From Pseudothauera rhizosphaerae (GTDB lineage: Bacteria > Pseudomonadota > Gammaproteobacteria > Burkholderiales > Rhodocyclaceae): 64,000 nucleotides of DNA. Of the stretch, positions 57,572-64,000 are shown piece by piece. The translations under genes and the position numbers were made by a program. The stretch covers positions 186,001 to 250,000 of the forward strand of contig NZ_SSOD01000006.1 in assembly GCF_004801305.1 (NCBI RefSeq). The letters are read 5' to 3'. How positions within the stretch are numbered: the stretch's first letter is position 1; every line of letters begins with the position of its first letter. The notes under the pieces were generated by a model that had not been told where the DNA came from, ran no database searches, and saw nothing but the letters and a program-made list of their open reading frames with translations.

Positions 57572-58501
57572 ATGAAAAAACTCCCCGACCTGGAAGCCTG
57601 GGCGATCTTCGCCAAGGTCGCCGAAACCGGCTCCTTCGCCCGCGCCGCGGCCGAATTCGGCCTTTCGCAGGCCACCGTTTCCAAGGCGGTGACCCGCCTG
57701 GAACAACGCATGAAAACCATGCTCTTCCACCGCACCTCGCGGCGCATGTCGCTCACCGAGACCGGCCATGCCGCGCTGGAGCGCGCCGCGCGCATCCTCG
57801 CCGAGGGCGAGGCGGTGGAATGCGAGGTGACCGAACAATCCACCAGCCTGCGCGGCCCCATCCGCGTGGCCGCGCCCATGTCCTTCGGCGTCTCCCACCT
57901 GGCGCCGGTGCTGCCGGAATTCATGACCCGCCACCCGGAGGTGGTGCTGGACATCCACTTCAGCGACGAGTTGGTGGACCTGGTCGCCCAGGGCTTCGAC
58001 ATGGCCCTGCGCATCTCCACGCTGGCCGATTCCAGCCTGCTCGCCCGCCGCCTGTGCACGGTGCGCATCCTGCTGGTGGGCGCGCCGGCCTGGTTCGAGC
58101 GCCACGGCCGCCCCCGCCACCCCCGCGACCTGGCCGCCCACCGGGCGCTGCTGTACAGCCACGGCCGCAGCGGCGGGACCTGGCGCTTCCGCCATGCCCG
58201 CCACGGGGAATTCGCCCAGGCCATGCCCACCGCGCTGGTCGCCAACAACGCCGAGGCCCTGGCCCCGGCCCTGCGCGCCGGACTGGGCTTGGCGCTGCAG
58301 CCGGAATTCCTGGCCTGGGACGACCTGCAGTCGGGCGCGCTGGAGACGGCGATGGAGGACTGGCAGGTGGAGCCCATCGCGCTCCACATCGTCACCCCGC
58401 CCGGCCGCAGCCGCCCGGCCCGGGTGCAGGCGCTGATCGACTACCTGGCCGAACGCTTCGCCAGCGCGCCATGGGCGCGGGGCAGCGATAGTGCGGCCTG
58501 A
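57572..58501 (+). CDS. LysR-family transcriptional regulator
   Basis: A 309-residue LysR regulator: N-terminal winged HTH ([20 protein letters not shown], then [18 protein letters not shown]) and the two-lobed effector domain ([38 protein letters not shown]). It is divergent from the pirin gene and likely controls it, and perhaps the hydrolase cluster beyond. The ATG at 57572 (MKKLPD) is preferred to an upstream in-frame ATG at 57506 that lies in repeat sequence. Its 3' end overlaps the small RHS gene on the other strand. Confidence 0.93.
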   Translation: MKKLPDLEAWAIFAKVAETGSFARAAAEFGLSQATVSKAVTRLEQRMKTMLFHRTSRRMSLTETGHAALERAARILAEGEAVECEVTEQSTSLRGPIRVAAPMSFGVSHLAPVLPEFMTRHPEVVLDIHFSDELVDLVAQGFDMALRISTLADSSLLARRLCTVRILLVGAPAWFERHGRPRHPRDLAAHRALLYSHGRSGGTWRFRHARHGEFAQAMPTALVANNAEALAPALRAGLGLALQPEFLAWDDLQSGALETAMEDWQVEPIALHIVTPPGRSRPARVQALIDYLAERFASAPWARGSDSAA

Positions 58502-58656
58502 CTAACATCAGCAGTTACTGATAATCGGCTCGCCACACGCGGTGTGCCCAGATGGTCTGCATGCAGATACAGAATCTGCGTGGCGGCGTGAGCCGCACCG
58601 ATGTGCAGGCTGGCGGTCAACCACAGCATGGCCATGCGCAAGACGATGCGTTTCAT
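58441..58656 (-). pseudogene. Truncated secreted RHS-core fragment with its own signal peptide
   Basis: A 71-residue reading frame starting 26 bases after the large RHS gene, with AGGGAGA as ribosome site. Residues 1-24 are a signal peptide (RMAMLWLTASLHIGAAHA), followed at once by TQILYLHADHLGTPRVA, the RHS-core signature that normally continues an RHS protein past the point where the large gene stops. After VA the family sequence ceases and about 30 residues of antisense lysR sequence follow. The remainder of the RHS core appears deleted. It may still be expressed as a short secreted peptide. Confidence 0.6.
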
Positions 58657-58682
58657 GTTCTTGTTCTCCCTGTTCCCACGCT

Positions 58683-61600
58683 TTACTGGATGACCGCCAG
58701 CGGCTGGTGGCCCAGCCACAGGTATTCGCGCCGCACGCTGCCGTCGGGCGCGCTCTCGGCGATCAGACGGCCTTCCAGGTCGTAGTGGTAAAGCGTGTCG
58801 TCCGCACCCGTCTTGCGGATGCGCTGGCCGAGCGGGTCGAGCCGGTAGCCGGTGCTCTGCCCTGCCGCCGTGGCACTCACCAGCCGGCCGCGGGCGTCGT
58901 AGCCCAGGGCGAGCCCCGCGCCGTCGGCCGTCAGGCTGCCGGTGGCGTCATAGCTGTAGCGGCGCGGGTCGGCGCCGGCGATGCTCGCGAGCCGGTTGCT
59001 GGCGGGGTCGGTGGTGTAGCTGCGTACCGCACCGCCCGTGGTCTGGCTGGTACGGTTGCCGGTGGCGTCGTAGCCGTAGCCGTGCGTTACCGTGGGCAAC
59101 ACCGCCTGGGTGAGGCGGTCGAGCGCGTCGTAGCCGTAGCTTGCCGTCTGCGTCGCGTCGCCCAGGTTGGTCTGCCAGGCGATGCGCGAGCCGGTGTCGT
59201 AGCCGATCTGCCAGGTCTGCCCGCCCAGGCGGTAGTTCGCCGGCCGGCCGTCCTGGTCCTGGCCCCAGACGAGGACTTCACCCGCGCCGTTGGTCAGCCG
59301 CTCAACACCGCCGAAGGGGTGGTAGGCGATGGCCGTGGCGATCGTCGTCACCTGCCCGTCCAGGTCGGTCAGGCGCACTTCGCTCACCCGGCCCAGCGCG
59401 TCGAGCGCGTAGTCGATGCGCTTGCCGCTCGGGTAGGTGAGGCCGACGAGCCGGCCCGCACTGTAGTGGTACCGGGTGGTGTGGCTTACGCCGTCCAGCG
59501 TCCGGGTTTCGGTGGTGCGCCGGCCGTGGGCGTCGTAGCCGTAGTCGATCGAGAGCGCCAGTTGGTTGGCGGCGTCGTACTGTTCGATGCGCGACAGGCG
59601 GCCCACGGCGTTGGGGCCGGCATCCCAGACGTAATGGTCGCGGCTGCCGTCGTGCCACTGGACGGAGGTCGGCCGGCCCAGTGCGTCGTGGGTGGTGGCG
59701 GTCGTCTGCCCGCGGGCGTCGGTGCGCGCCACTTCGTTGCCGGCTTCGTCGAAGGCGCGCGTGGTAGTGCCGGTGTCGGGTGAGACGAGTCGCGTCTGGT
59801 TGCCCAGGCCGTCCAAGGTGTAGGCGGTGACCAGGTTGCGCGGGTCGGTGACCTGGCTGAGCCGGTGCTGGCCGTCGTAGCCGTACTGGATCTGCCCGGC
59901 GTTCGGGTCGACGATGCGGATGAGCCGGTTCAGGCCGTCGAAGGCTTGGGTGGTGGTCCGCACCCCCGCGTCCGAGGGGGTGGTGAGGCTCACCCGGTTG
60001 CCCTGCGCGTCGTAGCCGTACTGGGCGAGGCTCTGGTTCTGCGCGCCCAGTTCTTCGGCAAGCCGGCTCAGGGCGTCGTACACCCGGTGCTTGAGTTGCA
60101 CGACCGCGTTCGACGGGTCGCGGATTTCTTCGCGGATCCGGTTGCCCGCGGCGTCCAGGGTGTAGTGGATGGCGTTGCCCTGGGGGTCGGTGATCGCCGT
60201 CAGGCGGTGCGCCGCGTCGTAGGTGTAGTCGAGGGTGCTGCCGTCGGGCAGCGCCACCCGCGTGAGTTGACCCGCTGCGTCGTAAGTGTAGGCGGTCTGC
60301 TCGCCACCGACGTTCTTGCCGGTGAGACGCCCGCGGGCGTCGTAGCTCAGTTGGGTCGTCAGGCCGTTGGGGGCAACGATGGTGAGTGGCCGGCCGTGGG
60401 CGTCGTAGGCGCTGATCCGGGTGACGTGGCCCAGGGCGTTGGTCACCGCGGCGAGGTTGCCCCGCTTGCCCGGGTCGGTGTCGGAAACGTCGTAGTAGGC
60501 GTAGCTGGTGACGTCGGACACGTCCGTGCGCGGTCCGTCCGCCGTGAGCACCTGGCCGTAGGCGTTGTAGGTCCAGCTCCACACCCGCGGGCTGCCGGCG
60601 AGCGGGGCACCGAAGCCCCCGCTGCCATCCGCATCCGTCGTCGCATGCTCGGTGCGGGTCAGCACACGCCCCTGCGCATCGTAGGTGAACGTCGTAAGTT
60701 TGAGCGGCTCCGCGATTCTCGAAGGCAGGCGGAAAGTTGCATGCCACTCCGTCGTCACCGTGCGCGCATCGGCCGTACCCGAGGCTTCCACTCTTTGGGT
60801 TTCGAGGTTGCGCGAGAGATCGTACGTGTAGGTCGTCAGGTTGCCGTTGAAGTCCGTCTCGGTCGTGACGTTGCCTTGCGCATCGTAGGTCAGGTTCCGT
60901 GTGACCGCCGGCAGCAACGCATGCGAGACGCTCGTCAGGCGCCCTGCCCCCAGAATGTACTGGAACCCATAGTTGGTAACGCCGGACAAGGGGTTCGTGA
61001 CAGATGCGCCGGAGATTTTCCCGTTGGCATCCTTTTGATAGACGAGTGTGTTGCGGTCCACGCCGCCCGCATGTTCGCTGCTGACCGGCTGCGCCGTTGC
61101 GTCGTAGGTCCACGAGGCATACAGGTTGGCCTCTTCGTCGGTAATGCCCGTAAGCAACGCAGGCTCGACACCCCCGGTCACAGTGAGACTCGTGTAGTTG
61201 TATGAGCGTACCCCGGTGTCGGGGTAGGTCGCACTGGTCAAGGTCTTGTTCGCGTCGTACGCGTAGGCGATTTTCTGGCCAGCGGGATCGGTCACCTCTA
61301 CCAACAGGCCACGCCCGTCATACGCAAACTGGAGGGCACGGTTGAAGTTGTCCGTGACGCTGACCAAGCGGCCCCCGGTGTCGTAGGCAAAACTAAGAGC
61401 ACGACCATCGGGAAGGACACGCGTCACCAGCCTGCCGCTCGCATTGAAGGTGTCCACCGTGTCATCGCCGGAGCGATAGGTCCAGGTCGTCGCTCCCTTG
61501 GTCAGCTTGCCCACCACATCGGAATCACCCACCCACTCTGTCGTGCTGCCCGGCTTTGGCCTGAAGTGCAGGATGCTGCCATCGTCGGCCAAGAGCAGGG

Positions 61601-62369
61601 CAAGATTCGCATCCGCCTGCGGATTCAGGCGAATCTCATAGTTGTGGCGCCAGCGGCTTCCCATCGGGCGCGTGATTGCCGAAAGATGGTGATAGGGATG
61701 CCGGCTGTTGTAGTGCCTGACGAACTGCAAGGGAGATATGCCGGCAGCAACATAGTCTTCCTCCCGCTGCACCTTGCAGGCCTGCCCGGGCAAGATGGGA
61801 TTACCCACGCATTGCGACCCGCTCATGAACTTGATCTGCTCGGGCGGATTGCAGATGTTTGTCGACTGGTTGGCGACTGCATCCTGCCTGCTGAGTTGGG
61901 AACCTGCACCGATCTTGAGGTGAAGCTCCGTGTCGAACACGCCCAGATACGGTGCGCTTCGAACAGGATAGGCCGAAGTACTCAGGTTGGTGCCTTCGAT
62001 CGTCCCGGTATAGTTCCTGTGGACACCGATGTAATGCAGCCGGCACCATCCCTCGAATACCCGCATGTTGTACAGAAAACCCGTCGTGACGGCGCTTCGT
62101 ACGTCCGCCTGGGTATACCACCCTATTTCGTAGCCGTCGGAGAATCCGAGGCCCGGGTCGTACACGACCTGGCCGCTGGCGTTGCATCTCAGGGGAGAAA
62201 CGCCGAACAGGTACTGGCGGCTGGCACCCGACCCCGTGGGCGCACCAAGCGCAGCGATCTCGTAGCCGATGAGGGTATTCGGCTTCGAGCACGTGGCGGC
62301 CAAGGTACCCGAACATACAAAGGCTTGGGCCAGCAGCCATACGAGGCTCTTGTACTTGAGTCGGCGCAT
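58683..62369 (-). CDS. Secreted RHS/YD-repeat protein
   Basis: A 1228-residue protein. A signal peptide (about 1-24, LVWLLAQAFVCSGTLA) precedes a Cys-containing N-terminal domain (about 25-190), a DUF6531-like segment (QACKVQREEDYVAAG, LQFVRHYNSRHPYHH, GSRWRHNYEIRL) and then some 800 residues of YD repeats such as YDARGRLTG, YTYDAAGQLTRV and YGYDAQGNRVSL, which form a beta shell. It stops at EYLWLGHQPLAVIQ, just before the DHLGTPR motif expected in an RHS core. GGAGAAG precedes the ATG at 62369, and it has its own promoter. There is no C-terminal toxin domain. Confidence 0.93.
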   Translation of the reverse strand: MRRLKYKSLVWLLAQAFVCSGTLAATCSKPNTLIGYEIAALGAPTGSGASRQYLFGVSPLRCNASGQVVYDPGLGFSDGYEIGWYTQADVRSAVTTGFLYNMRVFEGWCRLHYIGVHRNYTGTIEGTNLSTSAYPVRSAPYLGVFDTELHLKIGAGSQLSRQDAVANQSTNICNPPEQIKFMSGSQCVGNPILPGQACKVQREEDYVAAGISPLQFVRHYNSRHPYHHLSAITRPMGSRWRHNYEIRLNPQADANLALLLADDGSILHFRPKPGSTTEWVGDSDVVGKLTKGATTWTYRSGDDTVDTFNASGRLVTRVLPDGRALSFAYDTGGRLVSVTDNFNRALQFAYDGRGLLVEVTDPAGQKIAYAYDANKTLTSATYPDTGVRSYNYTSLTVTGGVEPALLTGITDEEANLYASWTYDATAQPVSSEHAGGVDRNTLVYQKDANGKISGASVTNPLSGVTNYGFQYILGAGRLTSVSHALLPAVTRNLTYDAQGNVTTETDFNGNLTTYTYDLSRNLETQRVEASGTADARTVTTEWHATFRLPSRIAEPLKLTTFTYDAQGRVLTRTEHATTDADGSGGFGAPLAGSPRVWSWTYNAYGQVLTADGPRTDVSDVTSYAYYDVSDTDPGKRGNLAAVTNALGHVTRISAYDAHGRPLTIVAPNGLTTQLSYDARGRLTGKNVGGEQTAYTYDAAGQLTRVALPDGSTLDYTYDAAHRLTAITDPQGNAIHYTLDAAGNRIREEIRDPSNAVVQLKHRVYDALSRLAEELGAQNQSLAQYGYDAQGNRVSLTTPSDAGVRTTTQAFDGLNRLIRIVDPNAGQIQYGYDGQHRLSQVTDPRNLVTAYTLDGLGNQTRLVSPDTGTTTRAFDEAGNEVARTDARGQTTATTHDALGRPTSVQWHDGSRDHYVWDAGPNAVGRLSRIEQYDAANQLALSIDYGYDAHGRRTTETRTLDGVSHTTRYHYSAGRLVGLTYPSGKRIDYALDALGRVSEVRLTDLDGQVTTIATAIAYHPFGGVERLTNGAGEVLVWGQDQDGRPANYRLGGQTWQIGYDTGSRIAWQTNLGDATQTASYGYDALDRLTQAVLPTVTHGYGYDATGNRTSQTTGGAVRSYTTDPASNRLASIAGADPRRYSYDATGSLTADGAGLALGYDARGRLVSATAAGQSTGYRLDPLGQRIRKTGADDTLYHYDLEGRLIAESAPDGSVRREYLWLGHQPLAVIQ

Positions 62370-62435
62370 CGACTTCTCCGGAAGGCCATAAGGAGGCATG
62401 CAGGACTGCAAGCCGCACGCACTCAACGACATGCG

Positions 62436-62464
62436 ACTATGCTTACAAGCTACTCATTTGTCAA
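62436..62464 (-). promoter_or_regulatory. Promoter of the RHS gene
   Basis: On the minus strand a perfect TTGACA (62464-62459), 17 bases, then CATAGT (62441-62436). It sits in an AT-rich patch and gives a leader of about 60 bases. It shows that the RHS gene can be transcribed independently of the pseudopilin genes. Confidence 0.7.
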
Positions 62465-62506
62465 CTAAACTTGAATAGCATGATTGTCTGCATCGCCTTC
62501 ATGACA

Positions 62507-62974
62507 CTACCGGAGTGACGGCGGTGCGTATTCGAATCGCCAGTCACTGTAGCGACTCGCCTGGGCAAACGCCTCGTAGCGGGACGGGAATCCGGCATGC
62601 TTGAGCGGCGTCAGCTCGGCGAGGCTATACACGCCCTTGAAACCACCGTCCTCCGCTTCGACCAATCCCCAGCGAGGCTCCCCGCTCCATGGGTCACGGT
62701 GGATTCGACGCAGATGCCTCCGCATGACGGGATGACGCCGGTCTTCGAGCAAATCTTCCAGGGTGCGGGGGTAGCGCTTGTTCCCCCCTGGGGAGGATTC
62801 GTAATAGGTAAGAATGGCGCGGCGGAATTCGTCGCCGATGGAGAGCAGATCGGCCTCGCGCTCGCGCTGCATGGAAACCTGCACGAGCGGACCGACCGCA
62901 GCGAGCCCCGTGCCCAAAATGGCCACCAGGAAGATAAGCCCGAGATAGACGGAGCCCCGCTCACCACGTGCCAT
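62507..62974 (-). CDS. Pseudopilin-like protein lacking Glu5
   Basis: A 155-residue protein with a short basic leader (MARGERG), a hydrophobic helix (SVYLGLIFLVAILGTGLAAV) and a GspG-like body (YPRTLEDLLEDRRHPVMRRHLRRI, DPWSGEPRWG). The layout is that of a prepilin, but the +5 residue after the presumed Gly7 cleavage site is Gly instead of Glu, as in GspK-type tip pseudopilins. It overlaps the previous gene by 14 bases; the frame further upstream is a shadow. Confidence 0.82.
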   Translation of the reverse strand: MARGERGSVYLGLIFLVAILGTGLAAVGPLVQVSMQREREADLLSIGDEFRRAILTYYESSPGGNKRYPRTLEDLLEDRRHPVMRRHLRRIHRDPWSGEPRWGLVEAEDGGFKGVYSLAELTPLKHAGFPSRYEAFAQASRYSDWRFEYAPPSLR

Positions 62975-63347
62975 AGGCACTACCATCCCGCGACAGGCCG
63001 GGGGCACCGCTGCGCACGTCGTAAAGCCCCCCTTGCCCCGGTTCCTTGGGGGGAACGAGAATCCACGTGGTCTCGCTGTCGGTAATGGGATCGACGGGTG
63101 GACGGCGCAGATAGCCTTTCGAGACCAAGTCGCCGAGCGTATCCGGGTAACGCCCAGTATCGCCGACGTGCTTGTCGATGGCTTCGCGGACTTGCCGCAG
63201 GTTCTCACGCAAGGCGGTTTCCTGCGCTTTTTCCATGCTCGAGAAGTAACGTGGTGCGGCGAGCGAGACCAGGAGAGCAATCACCGCCATCGAAACCAGG
63301 AGTTCGATCAGGGTAAAACCGGAGCGGCGCTGACCGGATGTTTCCAT
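62961..63347 (-). CDS. Type II secretion GspG-like pseudopilin
   Basis: A 128-residue prepilin with a basic leader, cleavage site [11 protein letters not shown] (Gly10, Glu at +5), hydrophobic helix to about residue 33, and a GspG-like C terminus (RYPDTLGDLVSKGYLRRPPVDPITD, LYDVRSG). Prepilin peptidase would methylate and cut it. The ATG at 63347 is chosen because AGGGA lies nine bases before it; the ATG at 63356 has that site touching it. Confidence 0.88.
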   Translation of the reverse strand: METSGQRRSGFTLIELLVSMAVIALLVSLAAPRYFSSMEKAQETALRENLRQVREAIDKHVGDTGRYPDTLGDLVSKGYLRRPPVDPITDSETTWILVPPKEPGQGGLYDVRSGAPGLSRDGSAYGTW

Positions 63348-63349
63348 CT

Positions 63350-63820
63350 TTACCATTCCCTGTAGGGCACGCCGTTGAGACCGACGCCTCGATGACGGGA
63401 CCACACGTCGTATACGTCAGCACCGGGTTGCGGGCTATGAGCCGGACTCGCATAGCTGCGCAGCCCCCACGTTTCTTCGGCAGGAAGGGATGGCGGCGCG
63501 AACGGATCTCGCGGGATGCGCCGGATGAAGTGGATGCGGGCCCTTACCGGGCTGCGCGCATCCTCCACGCCGTCGACGAGATCGCGCAAATGCTTCGGAT
63601 AGCCCGAGGAGCCCGGCGCGGTGACGATGCGGCCTTCGTCGGCGGCCTGCTTGTAGGCGTCGAGCGCTTGACGAATCTCGCGCAGGGCACGCCGCAGTTC
63701 GGCTTCGTTGTTACGCTGGATGGCGAGATCGGCCGCAGGCAAGGCCAGCAGGGCGAACACCCCGAGTATCGCGGTGGAGACGAGGAGTTCAATCAGCGTG
63801 AAACCATTTCGCACCTGCAT
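63350..63820 (-). CDS. Type II secretion GspG-like pseudopilin
   Basis: A 156-residue prepilin: leader MQVRNG, cleavage [11 protein letters not shown] with Glu at +5, helix to about residue 30, then [17 protein letters not shown] and a GspG-like end ([36 protein letters not shown]). A GTG two codons upstream (63826) overlaps the stop of the preceding gene (GTGA) and is an alternative start. The next pseudopilin gene begins three bases before this one ends. Confidence 0.88.
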   Translation of the reverse strand: MQVRNGFTLIELLVSTAILGVFALLALPAADLAIQRNNEAELRRALREIRQALDAYKQAADEGRIVTAPGSSGYPKHLRDLVDGVEDARSPVRARIHFIRRIPRDPFAPPSLPAEETWGLRSYASPAHSPQPGADVYDVWSRHRGVGLNGVPYREW

Positions 63821-63822
63821 TT

Positions 63823-64000
63823 TCACGGGGCTATCCCAATACCGAACAGAGCCGGAGCGGTTGCTGCCAGGGCTTGCCCGTCGAGCCCGCTCGGCGTGGT
63901 CGGCAAGAGCGCGACCACAGTCCGTTCCACGGCCTTGCGCGCCTTGAATGCGATGTACATGACCACAGCGCCACCGCCTTCCGTGAGCGCGGGTTTTTCC
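63823..64000 (-). CDS. C-terminal end of an unidentified gene upstream of the pseudopilins
   Basis: The frame ending in TGA at 63825-63823 is open to the right edge (58 residues visible). It contains a modest hydrophobic stretch, [20 protein letters not shown], and ends ALFGIGIAP. It is not recognised. The tight spacing (GTGA overlap) with the first pseudopilin supports it as the previous gene of the same operon. Confidence 0.5.
   Translation of the reverse strand, partial: EKPALTEGGGAVVMYIAFKARKAVERTVVALLPTTPSGLDGQALAATAPALFGIGIAP

Noticed and set aside
58650-58690. A frameshift joining the large RHS gene to the small downstream fragment
   Set aside because: Between them lie a stop codon, a ribosome site and a full signal peptide; no one- or two-base change would restore a continuous RHS core without leaving a hydrophobic insert.
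58683-61500. Apparent tandem DNA repeats in the RHS gene
   Set aside because: The periodicity comes from degenerate YD protein repeats; the DNA units are too diverged to be a tandem repeat array, and there are no identical spaced repeats of CRISPR type.

Overview
This 64 kb window is high-GC chromosomal DNA, almost completely coding, from a Gram-negative bacterium. Gene content and order point to a betaproteobacterium, most likely of the Rhodocyclales (Azoarcus/Thauera/Zoogloea-like). The indicators are a phasin for polyhydroxyalkanoate granules, separate accB/accC, glyQS-type glycyl-tRNA synthetase, an mlaFEDACB cluster next to ibaG-murA, lnt behind miaB-phoH-ybeY-corC, and a lyso-ornithine-lipid gene pair. 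The lineage is inferred from these families and not from any database search.

Layout. 1-6.2 kb (+): end of a thiolase, a PagL-like lipid A deacylase, a four-gene MCE lipid transporter (permease with fused STAS region, ATPase, MlaD-like, PqiC-like lipoprotein) and gltS. 6.15-14.5 kb (-): the canonical retrograde phospholipid transport operon mlaF-E-D-A-C-B, then an ABC-2 exporter, ibaG, murA and a BaiN-like flavoprotein. 14.7-18.2 kb (+): kdsD-kdsC-lptC-lptA for Kdo and LPS transport, then an enoyl-CoA hydratase. 18.5-19.1 kb (+): phaP with its own promoter and terminator. 19.2-29.2 kb (-): a long operon miaB-phoH-ybeY-corC-lnt-glyQ-glyS-gmhB-plsC. Then tRNA-Met, mpl (-) and a plus-strand run of an unknown gene, tlpA-like, aroQ, accB, accC, prmA, a zinc-ribbon membrane protein and dgkA (30.8-36.9 kb).

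36.9-50.9 kb: glycine-zipper lipoprotein, PfkB kinase and glycosyltransferase (-); olsB-olsA (+); apaH (-); waaA (+); then, all on the minus strand, TetR, RND adaptor, RND pump, pcm-like, rhodanese and tolC-like, which together could supply a complete tripartite efflux system. Much of the window therefore concerns building and maintaining the cell envelope.

51-64 kb is accessory. It holds an orphan XRE regulator; a metabolic cluster of unknown substrate (isochorismatase-fold hydrolase, XapX protein, YtcJ-type amidohydrolase, MFS transporter with an extra C-terminal domain, pirin, LysR); and, at the right edge, a secreted RHS/YD-repeat protein preceded by at least three overlapping pseudopilin genes. 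The RHS core is interrupted just before the DHLGTPR motif. The missing motif is carried by a separate small gene with its own signal peptide, which looks truncated. This RHS-pseudopilin locus is the best candidate here for an undescribed system.
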